Part shown: positions 8,560 through 16,511 of the stretch, piece by piece
Position numbering within the stretch: the first letter of the stretch is position 1
How the letters are laid out: each line of letters begins with the position of its first letter
From: Mucilaginibacter mallensis
GTDB lineage: Bacteria; Bacteroidota; Bacteroidia; Sphingobacteriales; Sphingobacteriaceae
Direction: 5' to 3'
NCBI RefSeq assembly: GCF_900105165.1
Contig: NZ_LT629740.1
Span: 3,596,001-3,660,000 of the forward strand
DNA: 64,000 nt
The notes under the pieces: model-generated
Seen by the model: only the letters and a program-made list of their open reading frames with translations
Database searches by the model: none
Told to the model about the DNA's origin: nothing
Translations under genes and position numbers: made by a program

Positions 8560-9612
8560 ATGAAAAAACATTACCGTAAAGAAAACGATTGTCTTAATTG
8601 CGGAACTACACTGCAAGGTAAATTCTGTTATAATTGCGGCCAGGAGAACCTGGAGATAAAGGAAAGCTTTGGCCATATGATGAGCCATACCATAAGCGAC
8701 TATTTCCACTTCGATGATCAGTTTTTTCATACCCTAAAACCACTTTTCTTTAAACCAGGGTTTCTTACTACTGAATATTTGGCAGGCCGCCGCGCACGTT
8801 ACCTGCACCCGGTAAAAATGTATATTTTTATAAGTCTGGTTTATTTCATAGTGCTTTTTCAAACCGGGCATAATCCGGTAAAAGTAAATCATGTAATTCC
8901 CGCTAAATCAACCGATGTTCAATTGTTGATCGATTCTATTGAAAAAGATCCAGATATCCCTGCTTTTGCAAAAAACGAAGCTATCAGTGAGCTAAAAAAA
9001 GGTAACCAGAAGAATGGGAAGATCATAATTACTGATGATGATGCTAATTCATCAAAATACTTTCTATCGCCAAAAAGTAACGATACTAGCTACAATGCTT
9101 ACTTATCAGCACAACAAAAACTCCCTGAGGACAAACAAGACGATATTTTTTTGCAGTTGTATAATAAAAAGGCATTTGCCTACAAGGCAGAGTATGGCGA
9201 ACGTACCAAGGAGGTAATTGTTGAGCAATTTAAACACAACATACCCAAAATGATGTTCCTGATGCTGCCATTGTGCGCATTAATACTGATGATAACATTC
9301 TGGAACAACAAGAAATATTATGTTGAATACCTGATCTATTCATTTCACCTGCATTGCTTTTTATTCCTCTTTCTAACCATCATAATGGTATTGGAATGGA
9401 TATACCCGGCAAGCTGGAAAGGCGTAACAAGCTGGCTTAATTTATTCGCAACAATTACTACTATCTGGTATATATACCGGTCATTAAAAGTTGTTTACCA
9501 ACGCAGCACATGGCGAACAATTACCAAGCTAACAGGTGCATCATTTATGTATATGATTGGCTTTACGCTCTGTGTTGGATTGGCTTTTTTAATTACCGCG
9601 CTTACCGCTTAA
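8560..9612 (+). CDS. DUF3667 membrane protein with zinc ribbon
   Basis: 350 residues. An N-terminal zinc ribbon (CLNCGTTLQGKFCYNCGQ) precedes the diagnostic DUF3667 block (HFDDQFFHTLKPLFFKPG, then EYLAGRRARYLHPVKMY). A membrane helix follows (IFISLVYFIVLF), then a charged loop of about 130 residues (160 to 230 most hydrophilic) and four C-terminal helices. The family is common in Bacteroidota and has no established function. Its 3' end overlaps that of the convergent galactanase gene by 4 bp (9609-9612). Confidence 0.87.
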   Translation: MKKHYRKENDCLNCGTTLQGKFCYNCGQENLEIKESFGHMMSHTISDYFHFDDQFFHTLKPLFFKPGFLTTEYLAGRRARYLHPVKMYIFISLVYFIVLFQTGHNPVKVNHVIPAKSTDVQLLIDSIEKDPDIPAFAKNEAISELKKGNQKNGKIIITDDDANSSKYFLSPKSNDTSYNAYLSAQQKLPEDKQDDIFLQLYNKKAFAYKAEYGERTKEVIVEQFKHNIPKMMFLMLPLCALILMITFWNNKKYYVEYLIYSFHLHCFLFLFLTIIMVLEWIYPASWKGVTSWLNLFATITTIWYIYRSLKVVYQRSTWRTITKLTGASFMYMIGFTLCVGLAFLITALTA

Positions 9613-10661
9613 TTAGCAAAAGCATCCAAAGCAGCAGTTGGCTTTCCTGTAGTATCAAAAGCACCCAAGCCATAACTTAGCCAATTGTAGGCTTCAGGCT
9701 CCCAGTAAAATACGCCCAGACCTTGCCCGTTTGCAACACCGTTTACTTTGGTGATAATATCCGTTAAGAAATCGCGCGTGGTTTGTGGCTGGTCAGCTTC
9801 CATGCCTACCTCTACTATCATTACCGGGGTGCTGTACCGAGCTACCATAGCATTTATATTGGTTAAACACTGGGCATCTAAAGTACCATAATTGGCAGTT
9901 GTTGGGTATAAGGACATACCGATGATATCCCATTTAGCACCATTGGCCTTTAAACCGTCAAATAACCATTGATAGGTAGTGTTATCATAACCGTTTGCTA
10001 AATGAACGATAACCTTTGTTGTACTGCTTACTGATTTAACCGCATTATAACCACTAAGCACCAACGCGGCAAAATTTGCCATATTGGTTGATGCTTTGCC
10101 ATCATCCCAAAGCATACCATTACTTGTTTCGTTACCTATCTGCACCCAATCAGGTGTTATACCATTGGTTTGCAGGGTATCCATTACGTGCACAGTATAA
10201 TCATGCAGGGCTGTTACCAGGTCGGGGAAGGCAAGGCTTGCCCATGCAGCCGGTTTGTTTTGGTCACCGGGATCGGCCCAGGTATCACTATAGTGAAAAT
10301 CGATCAGTATCTTCATGCCGGCGTTTTTAGCACGTACTGCTTTCGCTACCAGATCAGCGGTATTACACCAGCCACCAGTCGGGTTTACCCATGCCCTAAG
10401 CCTGATGGAGTTCATACCAATACTTTTCATTAAAGCAAAAAGATCCTGCTGCTTACCGGTTTTATCGTAAAACTTATAGTTTGACGCCTCCATCTGTGTA
10501 ATCCAGCTTATATCAGCCCCTTTAGCAAAAGTTGAGGCAACAACAGGTGATTTATAAGTAGCTGTTGTAGTAGTTTGCGCTGGTGCAGAACCGTTATTTT
10601 TTGAACAGCTAACATTCAAAAATAACAATACAAGAGCGCTAAGCCATGTAGCTTTTTTCAT
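9609..10661 (-). CDS. Arabinogalactan endo-beta-1,4-galactanase, GH53 lipoprotein
   Basis: Hydrolyses beta-1,4-galactan side chains of pectin. 350 residues: a lipoprotein signal (LSALVLLFLNVSCSK, lipidated Cys19), a Ser/Thr/Gln linker, then a GH53 barrel. Family landmarks are GADISWITQME, SIRLRAWVNP, ILIDFHYSDTWADPG, the acid/base glutamate in WVQIGNETSNGMLW and the nucleophile glutamate in PVMIVEVGME. It is probably anchored on the outer membrane or exported through it. No SusC/SusD pair lies beside it, so this is not a classical utilisation locus. Confidence 0.93.
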   Translation of the reverse strand: MKKATWLSALVLLFLNVSCSKNNGSAPAQTTTTATYKSPVVASTFAKGADISWITQMEASNYKFYDKTGKQQDLFALMKSIGMNSIRLRAWVNPTGGWCNTADLVAKAVRAKNAGMKILIDFHYSDTWADPGDQNKPAAWASLAFPDLVTALHDYTVHVMDTLQTNGITPDWVQIGNETSNGMLWDDGKASTNMANFAALVLSGYNAVKSVSSTTKVIVHLANGYDNTTYQWLFDGLKANGAKWDIIGMSLYPTTANYGTLDAQCLTNINAMVARYSTPVMIVEVGMEADQPQTTRDFLTDIITKVNGVANGQGLGVFYWEPEAYNWLSYGLGAFDTTGKPTAALDAFAN

Positions 10662-10683
10662 TTTTAGGGGATATATTGTTTAA

Positions 10684-10767
10684 TAATTGGTATAAATGGT
10701 TGCACAAATGTAATAATTATTTACAATAACTGTATATATTACACTTTATCTACATTTATACCAATTA
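10684..10767. promoter_or_regulatory. Inverted repeat upstream of the galactanase gene
   Basis: Perfect 15-bp arms TAATTGGTATAAATG (10684-10698) and CATTTATACCAATTA (10753-10767) separated by 54 AT-rich bases. It fills the gap between the galactanase start and the stop of the next minus-strand gene. It could be a paired operator for a sugar-responsive regulator or a cruciform/3'-end structure. Confidence 0.5.
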
Positions 10768-10775
10768 AAAAAGCC

Positions 10776-11387
10776 CTAAAGCGAGAATAGTTTGTAAGCC
10801 AGGGTGAGGCTAAACAGGTTAATACGGGTATGAGAATCATCCGCTGAACCATATGCAACCTTATTTAAACCGGCTTCATAGCGTAAGTCTATCGACAGGC
10901 TCCTGATATCAACCCCGCCACCGAATTGCCATGCGTAGTTTTGATTTTTAAATTCAAGTGTACCTGCGTTATGCGCCGCATCAGAAAGTGTTTGGTCTTT
11001 ATTTATGGCGAATGATACTACCGGGCCGGTATAAAACCTGGCGCCAAAGCCAAAGGCTCCTATTTTACCACCAAACAACAAGGGCAGATCAAGACTGGTA
11101 AATTTCACCTTATTGGTATATACCTGGTTATTGTCTGAATAAGAAGTATTAACATCCTTGCCGGTAAGATATAATTCCGGTTGGAAATTAAAGCCTAGTG
11201 CGCCAAACCGGGCCCACACGCCGCCAACATAACCAGCCTGGTTGCTGTTGTTAAAAACGCCGCTCTGCGGAAAAGCGGCTAAATTCATACCGCCTTTAAC
11301 ACCAAACTCAAAGTTTGGTATAACTTGTGCCGAGGCAAAACCTGTAAAAACTGAACAGATAAGCAGTGTAAGTATTATTTTTTTCAT
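10776..11387 (-). CDS. Outer-membrane beta-barrel protein, PorT-like
   Basis: 203 residues from the ATG at 11387 (the frame extends to 11405, but MKKIILTLLICSVFTGFASA is the natural signal peptide start). The mature protein is an eight-stranded-barrel type: PNFEFGVKGGMNLAAFP, alternating aromatic strands, GIDIRSLSIDLRYEAGL-like strands and a C-terminal strand ending FSLTLAYKLFSL. It belongs to the small outer-membrane barrel families (OMP_b-brl_2/PorT) of Bacteroidota. A paralogue lies at 55555-56181 with the same order of motifs. Role unknown. Confidence 0.85.
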   Translation of the reverse strand: MKKIILTLLICSVFTGFASAQVIPNFEFGVKGGMNLAAFPQSGVFNNSNQAGYVGGVWARFGALGFNFQPELYLTGKDVNTSYSDNNQVYTNKVKFTSLDLPLLFGGKIGAFGFGARFYTGPVVSFAINKDQTLSDAAHNAGTLEFKNQNYAWQFGGGVDIRSLSIDLRYEAGLNKVAYGSADDSHTRINLFSLTLAYKLFSL

Positions 11388-11591
11388 AGGGATGTTTTTA
11401 TACAATAACGAAGAAAATGGGATTTTTGTGTTTGCCTGCCGATATAAATTATCATTTGAGATAACAAACCGCTATAAACTGGAAATATCCGGTTCATGTT
11501 AAAATCTATTAACACAAACCGGATATCTGGATGTAAAATCTGGGATAAATGTATAAATTTTTAATTAATGCAAACAGTTTGTTTAAAAAAA

Positions 11592-12914
11592 TTAAAAAGA
11601 CAATTTACCCTGGTAATAATCCAGTACTTTACTGTAGATAAAGTAATCATAACGAGCGCTGATAAGGTTTAGGTTAGCGGCATCCATGTTATTTTTTGAG
11701 GTGATATAATCAACCGATGTAAGTACTCCCGCCTCATAGCGGATCTTTGAGATCCTGAAGCTTTCAGAATATGCTTTTGACTCTGCATCCAACGCCTGGT
11801 ACTTATTATAAGCAGCCATCATGTTGTAATAGGCCTGTTCAACATTTTGTCTTAAAGTTATTTTTGTGTTTTCCTCAACATACTTGTAGTTTAATAGATC
11901 AAGTTTGGCTAATGAGACCTGGTTCTTTTTAAAATGGTTGGTGAATATGGGAATATTCAGGCCCAGTTGCGCATAAGTACCATAGTTGTTCTTAAACTGA
12001 TTGGTATAACTGATAGGGTTTGAATTAGTGTAGTTTGTGTTTACCCCATACCCAAGTGCCAACGACGGGAATAACAGACCTTTGTAATATTTCACCTCTT
12101 TTTCAGCACTCTGGCGCATTAAGGTTGCAGCTTTAACATCTGCCAATTGCTCCAATGCTGTTTGATATACCTGATCTGGCAAAACATCTTTGTCCCCTCT
12201 CAGGTCCTCCGCGTTCAGTGGCTGTAGTTCCGCGTCGCGATTATATGGTATGTTCATTACCTGGAATAAGTTCAGCATAGCTGATCGTAGTGAGTTTTGG
12301 GCCGTTACAACATTAACATTGCTTGCCTGTAACAGGCCTCGCTGATCGTATACATCCGATGCCAGTTTATTAGCACCCTCTTTTTCCAATATCTCCACCC
12401 TATCGGCACCTTCTTTGGCAACCGACAGCTGGCTTTTGGTTTGATTTAAAATAGCCTCGGCATCCAATACCTGCAGATAACTGGTTATAACGGTTACCGT
12501 AACTATATCCTTTGCCGCCTGGTAAGCCATTTTACCCGACTGATAGGCCAATGAGGTCTGTTTAATAGCGCTTTGAAGCGCCAAGCCATTAAATACAGTT
12601 ACGCCACCAGATAATGCATAATTATCAGATGTAACCGCCTGGTTGATATAAGTATTGGTAACAGGGTTAATTGCACGGCCTGTGCTTAACTCACGTGATA
12701 TGCCACCGCTTACAGTGGGTATAAGGTTGTCTTTTGCCTGTACATAACCTATACGTGCCCGCTCGGCAGCTATGGCACTTTGCTGTACGGTTAAATTATT
12801 TTTTATAGCAGTATCCAAACACTGCTGCAATGTTATTATATTACTTTGTTGCTGCGCGTGCGCGTTAAAACCGAGTACCAGTAAAAAAATTATGATGTAG
12901 TTACGGAATGACAT
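11592..12914 (-). CDS. TolC-family outer-membrane efflux protein
   Basis: Forms the trimeric outer-membrane/periplasmic duct of tripartite efflux systems. 440 residues: signal peptide (IIIFLLVLGFNAHAQ), then two repeated OEP halves. ITLQQCLDTAIKNNLTVQQS is the usual N-terminal helix start, PTVSGGISREL and FPSLALGYGVNTNY are the two strand regions, and helical blocks are rich in Ala/Gln. It is 26 bp downstream of the ATPase gene at 12941, so the two form one unit. It is the only TolC-like protein in the window, so it is the likely exit duct for the whole permease cluster. Confidence 0.92.
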   Translation of the reverse strand: MSFRNYIIIFLLVLGFNAHAQQQSNIITLQQCLDTAIKNNLTVQQSAIAAERARIGYVQAKDNLIPTVSGGISRELSTGRAINPVTNTYINQAVTSDNYALSGGVTVFNGLALQSAIKQTSLAYQSGKMAYQAAKDIVTVTVITSYLQVLDAEAILNQTKSQLSVAKEGADRVEILEKEGANKLASDVYDQRGLLQASNVNVVTAQNSLRSAMLNLFQVMNIPYNRDAELQPLNAEDLRGDKDVLPDQVYQTALEQLADVKAATLMRQSAEKEVKYYKGLLFPSLALGYGVNTNYTNSNPISYTNQFKNNYGTYAQLGLNIPIFTNHFKKNQVSLAKLDLLNYKYVEENTKITLRQNVEQAYYNMMAAYNKYQALDAESKAYSESFRISKIRYEAGVLTSVDYITSKNNMDAANLNLISARYDYFIYSKVLDYYQGKLSF

Positions 12915-12940
12915 TTCTATGTTGATATTTTTATAATTGC

Positions 12941-13618
12941 TCAGAATTTTTTTGATGACTCTATCCTGCCGTCTAAAAGATTGATGATACGGCTGCCGTA
13001 CTCTGCATTTTTTTCGGAGTGGGTTACCTGTATAATAGTTACGCCGTCTTCTTTATTCAATTTCCTGAATAGGTCCATGATCTCCTCACCTTGTTTTGAA
13101 TTAAGGTTACCGGTAGGCTCATCAGCCAATAATAATTTAGGCTTAGCTATCAGCGCGCGTGCTATACCCACCAGTTGCTGCTGGCCGCCTGATAATTGCG
13201 CAGGGAACAGATCTTTTTTACCCACTATCTGAAAACGGTCAAGCATATCGGCCACCATGGCCTTGCGTTCAGCGCCTTTAAAATCCTGGTAAATAAGCGG
13301 GGTCTCGATGTTTTCATAAACGGTAAGCTCATCAATTAAATGGTAAGCCTGGAAAACAAAACCTATGTATTTTTTATACAAAGCCGAGCGCTGTTTATCT
13401 TTAAGCTGATGCACGGCTTCGTTCACAAAATAATGATAGCCATCTGTAGGCTCATCAAGCATACCGATGATGTTTAAAAGCGTTGATTTGCCCGAACCTG
13501 ATGGCCCCATAATAGAAACAAACTCGCCTTCATCAATATCAAGGCTGATATCATTAATTACAAAGTTCTTGTTTCCGCCGTTTTGGTAGTATTTTGAAAT
13601 ATGCTGAAGTGATAACAT
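12941..13618 (-). CDS. ABC transporter ATP-binding protein 1, MacB/LolD type
   Basis: 225-residue ATPase that would energise FtsX-type permeases. Walker A is GPSGSGKSTLLN and the Q-loop is VFQAYHLIDELTVYENIETP, both typical of MacB/LolD. The signature is LSGGQQQLVGIARAL, with Leu where the second ATPase and most relatives have Arg (LSGGQQQRVAIARA). After Walker B (LLLADEPTGN) the D-loop reads LNSKQG instead of LDS. The H-loop His is present (VTHSEKNAEYG). The D-loop Asp-to-Asn change is unusual and could slow ATP turnover. It is preceded by a 261-bp promoter region with upstream element A. Confidence 0.93.
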   Translation of the reverse strand: MLSLQHISKYYQNGGNKNFVINDISLDIDEGEFVSIMGPSGSGKSTLLNIIGMLDEPTDGYHYFVNEAVHQLKDKQRSALYKKYIGFVFQAYHLIDELTVYENIETPLIYQDFKGAERKAMVADMLDRFQIVGKKDLFPAQLSGGQQQLVGIARALIAKPKLLLADEPTGNLNSKQGEEIMDLFRKLNKEDGVTIIQVTHSEKNAEYGSRIINLLDGRIESSKKF

Positions 13619-13671
13619 TTAATTATTTATTGATTTTTAAATTACTGAATCTAGCAATATTAGATTGAATA

Positions 13672-13681
13672 ACATACCAAA
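13672..13681 (-). promoter_or_regulatory. -24-like element, promoter A
   Basis: On the minus strand CTTTGGTATG, with the GG at 13678-13677. The GG lies 55 bp from upstream element A and 59 bp before the ATPase start. The expected -12 GC is replaced by AA (TTATTCAA), so the sigma-54 assignment depends on context. Confidence 0.4.
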
Positions 13682-13732
13682 GTTATAAATCATTAACTAT
13701 CAATACATTAATAGATAGTCTTTAACTAAAAA

Positions 13733-13773
13733 CTGTTCGCTTACGTAACATGGAGCGTACGGTTATGATACAG
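13733..13773 (-). promoter_or_regulatory. 41-bp upstream activating element A
   Basis: Minus strand begins CTGTATCATAACCGTACG and ends AAGCGAACAG. It shares a 16-17 base block (TGTATCATAACCGNAC) and a second conserved half-site with elements B, C and D. All four lie before large-gap gene starts in the cluster, and none was seen before internal genes. It is probably the binding site of the response regulator encoded at 52108. Confidence 0.7.
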
Positions 13774-13783
13774 TTGCTTCGCA

Positions 13784-13876
13784 TCATTGGTTCACTGGTT
13801 CACTGGTTCATTGGTCTTAGCACTTTGCTTAATTAGTGTATTTATTACCGCCGTATTACCAATGAACTAATGAACA
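13784..13876. repeat. Spacer repeat S1, TTCA dialect
   Basis: Left arm 13785-13816 (units like GGTTCACTGGTTCA), right arm 13861-13876 (AATGAACTAATGAAC) complementary to it. This is the spacer type found beside every permease gene; the right arm abuts the P1 stop region. Confidence 0.75.
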
Positions 13877-13879
13877 AAC

Positions 13880-16384
13880 CTATTCCGACCGCAAGCTTTT
13901 AACCGGGTTGGCCATGGCGGCTTTAATGGTGTGGTAACTTACGGCTATTATGGCTGTAAGCATAGCTATCAGCCCTGCAGAACCGAATAATAGCCAATCG
14001 GGTTTTATGCGGTAGGCAAAGTTATCGAGCCATTCATGGACCATATATAATGCTATAGGTGAGGCTATAATAAACGAACCGGCCGCTAATAATAAAGTTC
14101 CGCGGTTAAGCATCACGAACAGGTTGTAGATAGATGCACCCAGCACTTTACGGATACCGATCTCCTTGGTGCGGTTGATAGTAGTAAGCCCCGACAACCC
14201 AAATAAACCCAGACAGGCAATAATGATGGCTAATATGCATGATGTGGTAATGGTGGTCATCCAGCGCTGGTAGGCATCATAGCTTTTTGCCACATCCTGA
14301 TCAAGGAAAGTATAGCTGAATGGCATATTGTTCGTCATCTTGTTCCAGTTCAGTTTTAAATCTTCCATTGCATTTGGTATACTTTGCCCAGCTTTTATTT
14401 TTATCCAGAACCATGCGTCGGGGTTACCACTAATTTGATGATATACCGGTTCTATCTTTTTTGTGAGATCATCGGTATGATAATCCTTACAAACACCAAT
14501 AATTATCCCACCTATTTGGTAATTAAGTACATCAAGCTTTGGTTTGCCCAGCATATTGTACAATGTTTCATTAACAACAACACTATGGTTTACACGTGAG
14601 CTTTGAGGATTCATTTGTGCTGATACAAGTTTTATACGGGTACTGTCGCTTGCGATATCCCTTGAAAAGTCCCTGCCTTCAACAATCGGGATCTTATTAA
14701 ATTTAAAATAATCAAAATCAACTCCCATTTCCTGAAACCCTACCTGCTTACCATTAATTATAAATCCGCTTGTACTATATCCCTCAAAATCAAAATAGGT
14801 ACTGGTTATCCCCTGTAAATAAGGTTGGCTTACAACAAATTGCGTTAACCTTTCTTTTAATGAGCCGCGGTCTTTTTCGTCGGTCCAGCTATAGGGATTT
14901 TGCAATACAATTATCTGGTCTTTATCAAAACCCATACTGGTTTCACTTATAAAATGCATTTGCTTATTTATAACCAATGCCGAGATCACCAGTATAATAC
15001 AAATACTGTATTGCAAAACCACTAAGCATTTTGATAAAACCGGGCTTATGCGATAAGTTGAAAAACCACGCATAATATTTAGTGGTTTTAAGCCAGACAT
15101 AGCCAAAGCAGGATAAATACCAGCCAGCACCCCTAATGTAATTGACAACAGTAATAACATCAATATTAAATTACTTATTGAAAATGCCGACAGATTTAAT
15201 ACCGAACCTGTTAAGCTGCTGAAAAATGGCAAACAGGTTACAGCTACCATAAACCCAACAATAACAGCTATAAAAGCAAGTAATTGTGTTTCGGTGTAAT
15301 ATTGCAATACAATTTGCCTGCGCCCTGCCCCTATAGTTTTACGAACGCCAACATCCTGTGAGCGCGATATGGCACTGGTAAGTGTTAGCAGCACATAATT
15401 TAAACAAGCTATCAATAAAATAACTATGGCCAGGCAAACCAACTGGTAAATATTCTTCAGGTCTGTGTAATGGTTCCAGCCCCGGCTTTGATTGTAATGC
15501 GCATCGGCAAACGGCCTTAAAAATACCAGAAAAGGTGCCGGCTTAGTTTTGGGATCATTCTTAGCCATCTCATCAGTCAGCGATTTAAAGTACTTTGGCG
15601 CAAAGGCATTAAGCTTTTTTTGAAAAGCAGCAACATTGGTGTTTTTTGCTAACCTCACAACCAGTAAATCGCTGAAAGTTTCTACCCCCCTTTTTAATTC
15701 ATCTGCATAATCAGCATCTGCTTCTCGGGTAATAATTACATCAAATTTAAAACTTGAATTATCCGGAAAAGCCTTAGCAACACCGGTTACATTTACCAGC
15801 AACCCTTCGCTGGTAATATTTAAAGTTTTACCAACCGGATTATCATTCCCAAAATACTTTTTAGCAAACTGCTCACTTATTACAGCAGAATTATGACCTG
15901 ATAGCACCGATTGTTTATTACCCTTTACCAACGGGAAATCAAATGCCCTAAAAAAATCAGGATCAACATATGCTGAGCTTTGATCACTCTCCTTAAAACT
16001 TTGATTGCCTACACGTATAATTGGATTGTACAATGGTCTTATACGTATTGCATTCTCAATTTCAGGAAAATTCCTTTTCAGATCAGGTGCAAACACTACC
16101 GGTGTTTGTATCATATTCTTTTGATCCGCATCCTGTGTTAGGAATGAAAAAAAACTTTTCTTCGATTCAGTATTACGTAATCCTGAAAACACATCCGATT
16201 CCTCAACTCTGAATAACCTATCGCCATCCTTATGAAAATCATCAAACGACTGCTCGTTCTTTACATACAAATAAACCAGTATGCAAAACGCGCTGGCCAC
16301 GCTAAGCCCAATAATGTTTATTGCAGAATATAATTTATTCCGGAATATATTCCTTATAGCTAATTTCAGGTTGATCTTTATCAT
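13880..16384 (-). CDS. FtsX/MacB-type ABC permease P1
   Basis: 834 residues, the longest of the 14 permeases. Layout as in the others: membrane helix near residues 20-42, periplasmic MacB-like core, three helices, then a second copy of this half. The first-half coupling motif reads RSQDVGVRKTIGAG (about residue 341), clearly diverged from the RAKEVGIRK form elsewhere. The second, RTKEIGIRKVLGAS (about 738), is canonical. The N-terminus MIKINLKLAIRNIFRNK also departs from the usual MIKNYFKIAWR. The C-terminus is ANPVKSLRSE. It is the last permease gene of the P5-P1 unit and sits next to the ATPase1/TolC promoter. Two FtsX halves in one chain suggest a pseudo-dimer. Confidence 0.92.
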   Translation of the reverse strand: MIKINLKLAIRNIFRNKLYSAINIIGLSVASAFCILVYLYVKNEQSFDDFHKDGDRLFRVEESDVFSGLRNTESKKSFFSFLTQDADQKNMIQTPVVFAPDLKRNFPEIENAIRIRPLYNPIIRVGNQSFKESDQSSAYVDPDFFRAFDFPLVKGNKQSVLSGHNSAVISEQFAKKYFGNDNPVGKTLNITSEGLLVNVTGVAKAFPDNSSFKFDVIITREADADYADELKRGVETFSDLLVVRLAKNTNVAAFQKKLNAFAPKYFKSLTDEMAKNDPKTKPAPFLVFLRPFADAHYNQSRGWNHYTDLKNIYQLVCLAIVILLIACLNYVLLTLTSAISRSQDVGVRKTIGAGRRQIVLQYYTETQLLAFIAVIVGFMVAVTCLPFFSSLTGSVLNLSAFSISNLILMLLLLSITLGVLAGIYPALAMSGLKPLNIMRGFSTYRISPVLSKCLVVLQYSICIILVISALVINKQMHFISETSMGFDKDQIIVLQNPYSWTDEKDRGSLKERLTQFVVSQPYLQGITSTYFDFEGYSTSGFIINGKQVGFQEMGVDFDYFKFNKIPIVEGRDFSRDIASDSTRIKLVSAQMNPQSSRVNHSVVVNETLYNMLGKPKLDVLNYQIGGIIIGVCKDYHTDDLTKKIEPVYHQISGNPDAWFWIKIKAGQSIPNAMEDLKLNWNKMTNNMPFSYTFLDQDVAKSYDAYQRWMTTITTSCILAIIIACLGLFGLSGLTTINRTKEIGIRKVLGASIYNLFVMLNRGTLLLAAGSFIIASPIALYMVHEWLDNFAYRIKPDWLLFGSAGLIAMLTAIIAVSYHTIKAAMANPVKSLRSE

Positions 16385-16387
16385 GTT

Positions 16388-16511
16388 AGTTTATTTGTTC
16401 ACTGGTTCATTTTGCTTCTCGTTATTGGTCACTGGGTCATTCGCTGCGCTGTGATTTGGTCATCTCATCTGCAATAAAACTAATGACTCAATGACCTAAT
16501 GACACAATGAC
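16388..16511. repeat. Spacer repeat S2, mostly GTCAT dialect
   Basis: Left arm starts with TTCA-type units (TTGTTCACTGGTTCATT) and changes to TCATT type. The right arm is AATGACTCAATGACC followed by TAATGACACAATGAC, reaching the P2 stop codon. A mixed-dialect spacer. Confidence 0.7.

Larger units (their letters stand above)
13619..13879 (-). promoter_or_regulatory. Promoter region of ATPase 1 / TolC unit
   Basis: 261 bp holding, from the ATPase start outwards, an AT-rich leader, a -24-like element (13672-13681), the 41-bp upstream element A (13733-13773) and an inverted TTCA-type repeat that ends next to the P1 stop. Confidence 0.6.

Noticed and set aside
8560-9612. DUF3667 protein as part of the nucleoside permease transport system
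   Set aside because: Close spacing suggests cotranscription, but no functional link between the families is known to me; only adjacency is claimed.
12941-13618. ATPase1 as a pseudogene because of the changed D-loop and signature
   Set aside because: The frame is full length with intact Walker A, Walker B, Q-loop and H-loop, and it keeps its operon position and upstream element.
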